From NCBI GenBank assembly GCA_947626385.1, contig CANQSD010000003.1, positions 1-43,114 on the forward strand: a stretch of DNA of 43,114 nt, given 5' to 3'. Below are positions 28,397 through 37,118 of this stretch, one piece after another. The first letter of the stretch is position 1. Each line of letters opens with the position of its first letter. Position numbers and translations under genes: made by a program. Under the pieces are notes generated by a model. The model was given only the letters and a program-made list of their open reading frames with translations, made no database searches and was not told the DNA's origin. Source of the DNA: an uncultured Oscillospiraceae bacterium. GTDB taxonomy: Bacteria > Bacillota > Clostridia > Oscillospirales > Oscillospiraceae.

Positions 28397-29310
28397 TGTT
28401 CGGATATGTGACGCCGGAGCTTCCTGAGCTGAAGGTCCGGGAGTATCAGCGCTTCCGCGCCCTCTACTGCGGGCTCTGCCATGAGCTGGGCCGCCGGTAC
28501 GGGCTTAGAGGGCGCATGATCCTCAACTACGATTTTGTCTTTCTCGCCGCCCTGCTTTCAGGGGGCGAGGAAACGTGCGCATACTGTATGCGCCGGTGTC
28601 CGGTCCACCCCCTCCGCCGCCGGTGCGTCTGCGCCGCCTCCCCGGCGCTGGGCGCCGCGGCGGATATGAGCGTCATCCTGACCTACCGGAAGCTGGAGGA
28701 CGGGGCGGAGGACAGCCGGGGGCTCAAAAGGCTGGGATACCGGTTGGCAGGGGCTTTTTTGCGGCGCGCCTATCAAAAAGCCGCCTCGGCAAGGCCGGCC
28801 TTCGACGGGACGGTGCGCCGGGAGCTCGCCGCCCTCTACGAGCTGGAAAAGGCGGGGTGCGAAAGCCTCGACGCCACGGCGGATAAGTTCGCCGCGCTCC
28901 TGGCTTCTGCCGCTGAGGAGGCCGGGGAGGACGCCAGAAGGCCCCTTCATGAGCTTTTATATCACGTGGGCCGGATCGTCTATATCGCCGACGCCTGGGC
29001 CGACCTTGGGGAGGACTTCCGAAAAGGGGAGTATAACCCCGTGGCCGCCAGATTCGCCCTCACGGACGGGAGGCCCACCGAAGAGGCCCGGGAGGCGGTG
29101 CTCGCGACCCTCATGGGCTCGGACCGGCTGGCCGCCGCGGCCTTTGAGCTCCTGCCTGCGGGGTACTGGACGCCCGTCACGGAGAACATTGTCTATCTTG
29201 GTATTCCGAAGATGATCCGCGAGGTCCTGGACGGGACGTACCGCGTGAGAAAGCCTGGACTTCCAAAAGAGCCGGAGAGACTGACCGGCGGAACGGAGAG
29301 TGAACCATGA
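28396..29310 (+). CDS. DUF5685 family Cys-rich protein
   Basis: MFGYVTPELPELKVREYQRFRALYCGLCHELGRRYGL...CAYCMRRCPVHPLRRRCVCA. Confidence 0.82.
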   Translation: MFGYVTPELPELKVREYQRFRALYCGLCHELGRRYGLRGRMILNYDFVFLAALLSGGEETCAYCMRRCPVHPLRRRCVCAASPALGAAADMSVILTYRKLEDGAEDSRGLKRLGYRLAGAFLRRAYQKAASARPAFDGTVRRELAALYELEKAGCESLDATADKFAALLASAAEEAGEDARRPLHELLYHVGRIVYIADAWADLGEDFRKGEYNPVAARFALTDGRPTEEAREAVLATLMGSDRLAAAAFELLPAGYWTPVTENIVYLGIPKMIREVLDGTYRVRKPGLPKEPERLTGGTESEP

Positions 29311-29909
29311 CCGACCCCTACAAGACCCTGGGCATCCCCCAAAACGCCTCCGACGAGGAGGTCAAGCGCGCCTACAGGGAGCTTGCGAAGAAATATCACC
29401 CGGACAACTATGTGGACAACCCCCTGGCCGACCTTGCCCAGGAGAAGATGAAGGAGATCAACGAGGCTTACGACATCATCACCAAGTCCCGCAAGAACGC
29501 GGGAGGCGGCCAGAGCGGCTATTCCTCCGGGTACTCCTCCGGCGGCTCGGCCTATCAGGGCGCGGGGAACTACGCCGCCATCCGGCAGGCCATCAACCAG
29601 GGGAACCTCCAGTACGCCGAGCAGCTGCTGAATGCCTGCTCCGCCCGGGACGCGGAGTGGAACTTCCTCATGGGGAGCCTCAACTATAAGCGCGGGTGGC
29701 TGGACGACGCCAGGAGCTTCTTCCAGCGGGCCTCGGCCATGGACCCGGGCAACATGGAGTATCGCCAGGCCCTCCAGATGGCGAGCCAGATGAACGCCCC
29801 CTACCGCCAGACGGGCTACGGGCCCCCTGCCGGACAGGGGATGGATATGTGCGATATGTGTACCGCCATGATGTGCGCGAACATGATGTGCGGCGGCTGC
29901 GGCCGGTGA
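29307..29909 (+). CDS. J-domain protein with TPR-like region and Cys/Met-rich C-terminus
   Basis: DPYKTLGIPQNASDEEVKRAYRELAKKYHPDN (HPD); AEWNFLMGSLNYKRGWLDDARSFFQRASAMDPGN; tail MDMCDMCTAMMCANMMCGGCGR. Confidence 0.92.
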   Translation: MTDPYKTLGIPQNASDEEVKRAYRELAKKYHPDNYVDNPLADLAQEKMKEINEAYDIITKSRKNAGGGQSGYSSGYSSGGSAYQGAGNYAAIRQAINQGNLQYAEQLLNACSARDAEWNFLMGSLNYKRGWLDDARSFFQRASAMDPGNMEYRQALQMASQMNAPYRQTGYGPPAGQGMDMCDMCTAMMCANMMCGGCGR

Positions 29910-29913
29910 GCCT

Positions 29914-30429
29914 ATGAGAAGAAACAAAACGGCGCGGCGTGTGGCCTTCACCGCCGTGTTCACGGCGCTGGCCGTGGCGTTCATCTACCTGGCCGCCCTC
30001 CTGCCCACGGGCCAGCTGGGGTTCCTCGGCCTTGCCAGCCTTTGCGGCGTGGCCGCCGTGGTAGAGTACGGCCTTCCCGGCGGACTTTTCGTCTGGGTGG
30101 GGGGAAGCGTGCTGGGGCTTCTCATCGCGCCCTCCAAGAATCTGGCGCTCCTCTACGCCGTCTTCTTCGGGGCCTACCCCGTGGTCAAGTCCCTGGCGGA
30201 GAAGCCGAAAAGCCGGCTTTTGGAGTGGTGCGTCAAGCTCCTCCTCTTTAACGCCGCCCTGACCGTGGCGCTGTTCGCCCTGAAAATGACGGTTTTTGAT
30301 CTCTCTGATATCCGCTTCGGAAAGGCGATCTTATATGTGCTGGGCAACGCCGTCTTCGTCCTTTTCGATATCGCCGTCTCCCGCGCCATCGGGGCGTATA
30401 TGGGGCGGATTCATCCTAAAATCAAATGA
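29914..30429 (+). CDS. small integral membrane protein (about 5 TM; ECF S-component-like appearance)
   Basis: RRVAFTAVFTALAVAFIYLAALLPTGQLGFLGLASLCGVAAVVEYGLPGGL; hydropathy only. Confidence 0.7.
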   Translation: MRRNKTARRVAFTAVFTALAVAFIYLAALLPTGQLGFLGLASLCGVAAVVEYGLPGGLFVWVGGSVLGLLIAPSKNLALLYAVFFGAYPVVKSLAEKPKSRLLEWCVKLLLFNAALTVALFALKMTVFDLSDIRFGKAILYVLGNAVFVLFDIAVSRAIGAYMGRIHPKIK

Positions 30430-30445
30430 ATTTGGAAGTGTGACT

Positions 30446-31324
30446 ATGATCAAGAGCATGACCGGTTACGGCAGCGCCAAGGGGACCTCGGACAAGCTGG
30501 GGATCACCGTGGAGCTCCGCAGCGTCAACAACCGCTTTCTCGACTGCTCCGTGCGCATCCCCCGGGTCTACACGTGTCTGGAGGACGCTATAAAGGCCAG
30601 GGTGCAGAAATCCATCTCCCGCGGCAAGGTGGACGTCACCGTCACCATCGACGCCTCCGCCGCCGACGATACCGTCATCGCCGTGAACGCCCCCGTGGCG
30701 GACGCGTATATGGCGGCCCTTCGGGAGCTGGCCCAGAGGTACGGCATCGAGCCGGACGTCACCGCCGTCAATCTGTCCCGGATGCAGGACGTGCTGACGG
30801 TGACAAGGCGGGAGACGGATATGGAAAGGCTGGGCGCGGACCTGGACGAGATTTTGTGCCGGGCGCTGGAGGATTTCAACGCCATGCGGGCCAGGGAGGG
30901 CCGGCGTCTTCACGACGACATCGCCGCGCGTGCCGACGAGACGGAGCGCCTGGTGGGCCTTGCCGAGGAGCGTTCGCCCCAGACGGTGCGGGAGTACCGG
31001 GAGCGGCTGGAGGCGCGGCTGCGGGAGATCTTGGAGGACAGGTCCGTGGACGAGACGCGCCTTGTCACCGAGGCCGCCATTTTCGCCGACAAGACGGCGG
31101 TGGCGGAGGAGACGGTGCGCCTTCACAGCCATATTGCCCAGCTCAGAGAGCTCATCGAGTCGGACGAGCCCGTGGGGCGCAAGCTGGATTTCCTGGTGCA
31201 GGAGTTCAACCGGGAGGCCAACACCATCGGGTCCAAGGGCAACGACCTCCAGATGGCCCGGATCGTGGTGGACCTGAAGTCCGAGATCGAGAAGATCCGG
31301 GAGCAGATCCAGAATGTGGAGTGA
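30446..31324 (+). CDS. YicC family endoribonuclease-like protein
   Basis: MIKSMTGYGSAKG; VELRSVNNRFLDCSVRIP; C-terminal GRKLDFLVQEFNREANTIGSKGND. Confidence 0.95.
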   Translation: MIKSMTGYGSAKGTSDKLGITVELRSVNNRFLDCSVRIPRVYTCLEDAIKARVQKSISRGKVDVTVTIDASAADDTVIAVNAPVADAYMAALRELAQRYGIEPDVTAVNLSRMQDVLTVTRRETDMERLGADLDEILCRALEDFNAMRAREGRRLHDDIAARADETERLVGLAEERSPQTVREYRERLEARLREILEDRSVDETRLVTEAAIFADKTAVAEETVRLHSHIAQLRELIESDEPVGRKLDFLVQEFNREANTIGSKGNDLQMARIVVDLKSEIEKIREQIQNVE

Positions 31325-31327
31325 CCT

Positions 31328-31606
31328 ATGAGACTTGTGAACATCGGTTTCGGCAATATGGTGGCGGCCGCCAGGATCGTGGCCGTGGTGAGCCCCGATT
31401 CCGCGCCCATCCGGCGCATCATCACAGATGCCCGGGAGCGGGGGAGCCTCATCGACGCCACCTACGGGCGCAAGACGAAGGCCGTGGTGGTCTGCGACAG
31501 CGCCCATGTGATCCTCTCCGCCCTTCAGCCGGAGACCGTCTCCGCTCGTTTAGCGGGCAAGCCCGACCGTGGCGAGGAGGAGAAGGAGGAGCTTGAGGAT
31601 GGGTAA
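31328..31606 (+). CDS. DUF370 / RemA-like regulatory protein
   Basis: [55 protein letters not shown]. Confidence 0.95.
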   Translation: MRLVNIGFGNMVAAARIVAVVSPDSAPIRRIITDARERGSLIDATYGRKTKAVVVCDSAHVILSALQPETVSARLAGKPDRGEEEKEELEDG

Positions 31607-32168
31607 GGGAACTGTGTTCATCGTCTCCGGCCCCTCCGGCACGGGCAAGAGCACGGTGCTGGGGGAGGTCTTCAGGCGGCGGGAGAAGCTCTACTTCTCC
31701 GTGTCCGCCACCACCCGCGCCCCGAGGCCGGGGGAGACGGACGGAGTGGAATATTTTTTCCTCACCGAGGAAAAATTTGACGGGATGGTGGAGCGCGGGG
31801 AGCTTCTGGAGCACGCCCGCTACGCCAAATGCTCCTACGGCACCCCCCGGGCGCCGGTGGAGGAGAAGCTTACGGAGGGCTTCGACGTCATCATGGACAT
31901 CGAGGTCCAGGGCGCCCGCCAGGTGAAGGAGCGGATGCCCGAGGCGGTGTCCGTCTTCATCGCCCCGCCCAGCCTGGAGGAGCTGGAGCGGCGCCTTCGC
32001 GGCCGCGCCACGGACAGCGAGGAGAAGATCCGCCTGCGCCTGGAAACAGCCAAATCGGAGCTCCGGGAGGCCGAAAGGTACGACTACGTTGTGGTCAACG
32101 ACGATTACCGCCGCGCCGCCGGGGAGCTTTTGTCCATTATCGAAAAAAGCCACACTAAGGAAGATTGA
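31599..32168 (+). CDS. gmk: guanylate kinase
   Basis: [41 protein letters not shown]. Confidence 0.97.
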   Translation: MGKGTVFIVSGPSGTGKSTVLGEVFRRREKLYFSVSATTRAPRPGETDGVEYFFLTEEKFDGMVERGELLEHARYAKCSYGTPRAPVEEKLTEGFDVIMDIEVQGARQVKERMPEAVSVFIAPPSLEELERRLRGRATDSEEKIRLRLETAKSELREAERYDYVVVNDDYRRAAGELLSIIEKSHTKED

Positions 32169-32183
32169 AAGGAAGTTTTCACA

Positions 32184-32378
32184 ATGATGCTCTATCCCAC
32201 TATGCCTGAGCTTTTGAAGCAGGTCAACAACAGCCGCTACCTTCTGGTGAACGTCATCGCCCACCGGGCGCGGGAGATCTCCCTGGACGCCGAGACCCAC
32301 GGCATCCCCCTGGACGAGAAGCCCGTCTCCATGGCCATCGACGAGATCGCCCAGGGAAAGCTCACCGCGACCCTCTGA
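32184..32378 (+). CDS. rpoZ: DNA-directed RNA polymerase subunit omega
   Basis: YLLVNVIAHRAREI...KPVSMAIDEIAQGKL between gmk and priA. Confidence 0.93.
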   Translation: MMLYPTMPELLKQVNNSRYLLVNVIAHRAREISLDAETHGIPLDEKPVSMAIDEIAQGKLTATL

Positions 32379-32384
32379 TTTTCA

Positions 32385-34625
32385 GTGGGAAGGACGATCG
32401 CAAAGATCGCCGTGGCGGCGGCGATCCCCTCCATCGACAAGCCCTACGACTACGCGGTGCCACAGGCGCTGACGGAGAAATGCGTCCCCGGCGTGCGCTG
32501 TACCGTCCCCTTCGGACGGGGCAACAAGCGCTCCGAGGGCGTGGTCCTGGCGCTGGAGGAGGAGGGGGAACGGCGGGAGCTCAAATGTGTGGAGGGGGTC
32601 CTGGACGAGGAGCCCGTCTTCACGGAGGAGATGCTGAAGCTCGCCCTCTGGGTGCGGGACCGGTTCTTTTGCACCCTCTACGAGGCCGCCAGGGCCATGC
32701 TCCCGGCGGGGATGTGGTTCACCGATTCCGGCCGGCGGGTGGGGGACAAGGTGCAGAAATTCGCCGCCCTTGCCGTCTCCGGGGAGGAGGCGCTGGACGC
32801 CGCCGCCCACAAGCGGCTGCGCTCGCCCAGGCAGTCGGAGATCTTGGAGCTGCTGGCCGGCATCGGCGAAGCGCCGGTGTCCGACATCCTGGCCTTCACC
32901 GGGACCAACCAGTCCACCCTGAACGCCCTGGAAAAGCAGGGCTTTTTGGAGCTTTCCCTGCGGGAGGTCTACCGCCGGCCCGTCATTGCCGCCGGGGAGC
33001 GCGCCCCGGAGATCGTCCTCAACGACGAGCAGGAGAGGGCCTTTGAAGGGCTTCTGGCGCTTTTGCGAAAACGGCAGGCCGGGGCGGCGCTTCTTTACGG
33101 CGTCACGGGCTCGGGAAAGACCAGCATCTATATAAGGCTGGTGCGGGAGGCCCTTAAAATGGGCCGCACGGCCCTTGTGATGGTGCCGGAGATCGCCCTG
33201 ACGCCCCAGCTTCTCCACATCTTCTCCTCCCACTTCGGGGACGACATCGCCGTCCTCCACTCCTCCCTCACCGTGGGGGAGCGGTACGACGAGTGGAAGC
33301 GCATCCGCAAGGGGCAGGTGAAGGTGGTCATCGGCACCCGCTCGGCGGTGTTCGCGCCGCTCACGAATCTCGGGCTCGTCGTTATCGACGAGGAGCAGGA
33401 GCACACCTATAAATCCGAAAACGCCCCGCGCTATCACGCCAGGGACGTGGCCAAATACCGGTGCGTCAAAAATGACGCCCTTCTTGTCCTCGGCTCCGCC
33501 ACCCCCAGCGTGGAGAGTATGTACGCCGCAAAAACGGGAAAATACAGCCTCTTCACCCTTTCGGAACGCTACAACACCCAGCCTTTGCCGCGGGTGCTCT
33601 TCGCCGATATGCGCGAGGAGCTGAAAAGCGGCAGCGATACCGCCGTCAGCGGCGTTTTGCGGGAGGAGCTTTCCAAAAATCTCGCAAACGGGGAGCAGAG
33701 CATCCTCTTTTTGAACCGCCGGGGGGCGTCAAGCCTTGTCATGTGCGGAGAGTGCGGCTACACCTTTGAGTGCCGCAACTGCTCGGTGTCCATGACTTAC
33801 CACTCCGTGGGCCGGCGGCTCCGGTGCCACCACTGCGGCTGGTCCCAGCCGGTGCCGGAGGAGTGCCCCCAGTGCCACGGACGGCTGAAATTCGTGGGCG
33901 TGGGTACACAGAAGCTGGAGGAGGAGCTCAAGGAGCTCTTTCCCGGCGTGGGCATCGTCCGCATGGACACGGACACGGTCCAGCGCGCCGGGTCCCACCA
34001 GGCGCTGTTGAGCAAATTCCAGCAGGAGCGGGTGCCTATCTTGCTGGGGACCCAGATGGTCACCAAGGGGCTCGATTTTGCCAACGTCACCCTGGCGGCG
34101 GTGATCTCCGCTGACCAGTCCCTCTACGCCGGGGACTTCCGCGCCCACGAGCGCACCTTCTCCCTGATCACCCAGGTGGTGGGAAGGTCGGGAAGAGGCG
34201 AGAAGGAGGGCCGCGCCGTTTTGCAGACGCTGACGCCGGACAACCCGGTGCTTGTGATGGCCGCGCGGCAGGACTACATGGCCTTTTACGACCACGAGAT
34301 CCGCGCCAGGATGCTCATGAACGTCCCTCCGGCCTCCGACATGGTCACCGTCACCGTCACGGGGTTGCAGGAGGCGGAGGTCCTGCGGGGCTGTGTGCGG
34401 CTCTCCGAGGCCCTCAAGCGGGCCTTCGGGCCACACGCCGAGGTCCTGGGTCCCGCCCCGGCGGGCATCACCAAGGTCAACAACCGCTACCGCTACAAGC
34501 TGACCCTGGCCCTTCAAAACGACCACCGTGCCCGTGAGGTCATCCGCGCCCAGCTTCGCGCCTTCCGCGCCGACCGCGAAAGCCGAAACCTCACCGTCTA
34601 CGCCGACCCGGACCCGTTGGAGTGA
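32385..34625 (+). CDS. priA: primosomal protein N' (PriA helicase)
   Basis: YGVTGSGKTSIYIRL; VIDEEQEHTYKS; zinc cysteines CGECGYTFECRNC...CHHCGWSQPVPEECPQCHG; GTG start. Confidence 0.95.
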   Translation: MGRTIAKIAVAAAIPSIDKPYDYAVPQALTEKCVPGVRCTVPFGRGNKRSEGVVLALEEEGERRELKCVEGVLDEEPVFTEEMLKLALWVRDRFFCTLYEAARAMLPAGMWFTDSGRRVGDKVQKFAALAVSGEEALDAAAHKRLRSPRQSEILELLAGIGEAPVSDILAFTGTNQSTLNALEKQGFLELSLREVYRRPVIAAGERAPEIVLNDEQERAFEGLLALLRKRQAGAALLYGVTGSGKTSIYIRLVREALKMGRTALVMVPEIALTPQLLHIFSSHFGDDIAVLHSSLTVGERYDEWKRIRKGQVKVVIGTRSAVFAPLTNLGLVVIDEEQEHTYKSENAPRYHARDVAKYRCVKNDALLVLGSATPSVESMYAAKTGKYSLFTLSERYNTQPLPRVLFADMREELKSGSDTAVSGVLREELSKNLANGEQSILFLNRRGASSLVMCGECGYTFECRNCSVSMTYHSVGRRLRCHHCGWSQPVPEECPQCHGRLKFVGVGTQKLEEELKELFPGVGIVRMDTDTVQRAGSHQALLSKFQQERVPILLGTQMVTKGLDFANVTLAAVISADQSLYAGDFRAHERTFSLITQVVGRSGRGEKEGRAVLQTLTPDNPVLVMAARQDYMAFYDHEIRARMLMNVPPASDMVTVTVTGLQEAEVLRGCVRLSEALKRAFGPHAEVLGPAPAGITKVNNRYRYKLTLALQNDHRAREVIRAQLRAFRADRESRNLTVYADPDPLE

Positions 34626-34628
34626 ACC

Positions 34629-34872
34629 TGTCGAAAAAGGCCGTTGGCCTTTTCCGACAAAGGGGAACGTGCGGAAGATTCCGCGTGAATTTTGCGAAAT
34701 TCACGCAAAATCTTCCTGCCGTCACGGTTCGCGCACTGCGACTCGCCAAGAGCCGCCCTTCGGGCGGTTGCTCGCTTGCATGGCGCCTGCGGGCGCTCAT
34801 CGCTTCGCTCGCACACTCACCGTGACAAAAGGTATTTTTTCCGACGTACATGCCGCCGGAAAAAATGTTCGA
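34629..34872 (+). repeat. structured intergenic element, copy B (plus orientation)
   Basis: Starts 4 nt after the priA stop; four hairpins (34629-34659; 34673-34716; 34721-34728 pairing with 34819-34826; 34834-34866) in the same order as copy A. Confidence 0.88.
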
Positions 34873-34931
34873 TTTGAGGTTTTTTGGCAAGATACAAAAT
34901 GGCTGAGCTCTTGAGATAAAGGAGATTCGAT

Positions 34932-35438
34932 ATGGCTTTGAGAAATATTCGCGAGGAGGGGGACTCCATTCTTTTGAAGAAGTCCCGGCCTGTTGTCGAT
35001 TTTGATAAACGGCTCCACATTCTGCTGGACGATATGCGGGAGACGCTTCTGCAGGCCGGCGGAGTGGGGCTCGCCGCGCCGCAGGTGGGCGTTTTGCGCC
35101 GGGCTGTGCTGGTGATGGACACCAACAAGGAGGGGCTCACCGACGAGGAGCAGATCATCGAGCTCATAAACCCCCGGATCGTGGAGAGCGACGGGGAGCA
35201 GACGGGGCAGGAGGGGTGCCTTTCCGTCCCCGGCGTCTACGGCATCGTCACCCGCCCGGAGCACGTGAGGGTCCGGGCCCAGGACCGTTTCGGCAACGCC
35301 TTCGAGTGCGAGGGCACGGGCCTCACCGCCCGGTGCTTCTGCCACGAGCTGGACCACCTGGACGGCCACCTCTTCACCGAGCTTGCCCAGCGCCTTTTGA
35401 CCGAGGAGGAGCTCCAGGAAATGAGCGGGGAAGAGTGA
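34932..35438 (+). CDS. def: peptide deformylase
   Basis: GVGLAAPQVG, EGCLSVPG, CHELDHLDG motifs. Confidence 0.97.
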   Translation: MALRNIREEGDSILLKKSRPVVDFDKRLHILLDDMRETLLQAGGVGLAAPQVGVLRRAVLVMDTNKEGLTDEEQIIELINPRIVESDGEQTGQEGCLSVPGVYGIVTRPEHVRVRAQDRFGNAFECEGTGLTARCFCHELDHLDGHLFTELAQRLLTEEELQEMSGEE

Positions 35439-35446
35439 GCCGCGGT

Positions 35447-36187
35447 ATGAGAGCGATCTTAACGAGCGCGCTTGGCGGCTATACCAAGACAAACGGTACG
35501 CGGGTCCCGTCAACGCTGCTTCAAGCCAACGGGCTTATTGAGACCTTGAGGCAAAATTGGCCCGGTCGCGCCAAGGCCCTGATACTTTTTGCTTCGCCCA
35601 GCGCTTTTGAGAAAAACGACAGCCTCCAAGCTTGCTTGGAGGAAGCGTTTGCGCTCAGCGGACTGTCCGTTTCGTCCGTGGAAGCGTGCGACGAAAGAAA
35701 CCCGGACATCGTGGAGAGAATAGGGGAGACGGACGTCATCGTTTTGACGGGAGGCCATGTTCCCACGCAGAACCTTTTCCTGAAGAAGCTTCGGCTCAGG
35801 GAAAGGCTGGCGGAGTTCAAGGGGCTGGTCGTGGCGTGGAGCGCGGGGTCCATGAACTGCGCCGAGGCCGTTTATGCCGGCCCCGATTTGGAAGGGGAGG
35901 CCGTGGACCCGCTCTATCAGCGCTGGCTCGACGGGCTTGGCATCACAAGGATCAATATATTTCCCCACTATCAGGCCCTGCGCGATTCGACTCTGGACGG
36001 CCTGCGGATGATGGAGGATATCACGCTCCCGGACAGCATGGGCCATACGTTTGTCGCGCTCAATGACGGAAGCTATGTGGCGATCGACGGGGACCGGCAG
36101 ACGCTGTACGGGGAAGCGTATCTCATAAAGGACGGGGAGATCCGCCAATTGTGTGAGGACAACGCCTCGGTATCGCTCAATTTGTGA
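35447..36187 (+). CDS. peptidase S51 / type 1 glutamine amidotransferase-like (dipeptidase E-like) protein
   Basis: TDVIVLTGGHVPTQN; VAWSAGSMN (nucleophile Ser); NIFPHYQ. Confidence 0.88.
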   Translation: MRAILTSALGGYTKTNGTRVPSTLLQANGLIETLRQNWPGRAKALILFASPSAFEKNDSLQACLEEAFALSGLSVSSVEACDERNPDIVERIGETDVIVLTGGHVPTQNLFLKKLRLRERLAEFKGLVVAWSAGSMNCAEAVYAGPDLEGEAVDPLYQRWLDGLGITRINIFPHYQALRDSTLDGLRMMEDITLPDSMGHTFVALNDGSYVAIDGDRQTLYGEAYLIKDGEIRQLCEDNASVSLNL

Positions 36188-36203
36188 ACGGGAGAAGACT
36201 GAT

Positions 36204-37118
36204 ATGCGCGTATGCTTTATGGGGACGCCGGATTTCGCGGAAACGTCCCTCAGGGCGCTCATCGAGGGCGGGTTCGACGTGGTTGGAGTATTCACTCAGC
36301 CGGACAAGCCCGTGGGGAGAAAGCAGATCCTGACGCCGCCGCCGGTGAAGACGCTGGCGCTTGCCCACAACATCCCCGTCTGGCAGCCGGTGAAGCTCCG
36401 GGACGGCACGGCGGAGAAGATCATGCGGGAGCTGGCCCCGGATGTTATTGCCGTGGTGGCCTATGGGCGCATCCTGCCGAGGGCCATCCTGGACCTGCCG
36501 CCCCTGGGGTGCGTCAATATCCACGGCTCGCTTTTGCCCAAATACCGGGGCGCGGCGCCCATCCAGTGGGCCGTCATCAACGGGGAGGCCGAGACGGGCG
36601 TCACCGCCCAGTTTATGGCCGAGGCCCTGGACGCCGGGGACATCATCGGCGTCAAAAGGACCCCCATCGGCCCGGAGGAGACGGCGGGGGAGCTCTTCGA
36701 CCGCCTCGCGCCCCTGGGGGCCGAGCTCCTGTGCGAGACGCTGCGGGCGATGGAGAAGGGGAGCGTCCCCCGCGTCCCGCAGAATGAGAACGACGCTACC
36801 TTCGCCCCGCCGCTCACCAAGGAGCTGGCGCGGATCGACTTTTCAAAGCCCGGAAGGCTGGTGGTCAGCCACATCCGCGGCATGGACCCCTGGCCCGTGG
36901 CTGCGGCGGAGATCGGGGGCGTGACCTTTAAAATTTTCAAAGCCTTTTACACGGAAAAGCCCGTCGCCGCCCCGCCGGGGACGGTGCTGGGCGCGGGAAA
37001 GGACGGCATCGAGCTTGCCGTGCCCGACGGGTCCGTCACCGTCACCCAGCTCCAGGCCCCCGGCGGCCGGCGGATGGCGGCGGGGGAGTATCTGAGGGGG
37101 CATCCTCTATGCCTGTGA
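36204..37118 (+). CDS. fmt: methionyl-tRNA formyltransferase
   Basis: MRVCFMGTPDFAETSLRALI; VNIHGSLLPKYRGAAPIQWAVINGE; ATG 36204. Confidence 0.97.
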   Translation: MRVCFMGTPDFAETSLRALIEGGFDVVGVFTQPDKPVGRKQILTPPPVKTLALAHNIPVWQPVKLRDGTAEKIMRELAPDVIAVVAYGRILPRAILDLPPLGCVNIHGSLLPKYRGAAPIQWAVINGEAETGVTAQFMAEALDAGDIIGVKRTPIGPEETAGELFDRLAPLGAELLCETLRAMEKGSVPRVPQNENDATFAPPLTKELARIDFSKPGRLVVSHIRGMDPWPVAAAEIGGVTFKIFKAFYTEKPVAAPPGTVLGAGKDGIELAVPDGSVTVTQLQAPGGRRMAAGEYLRGHPLCL

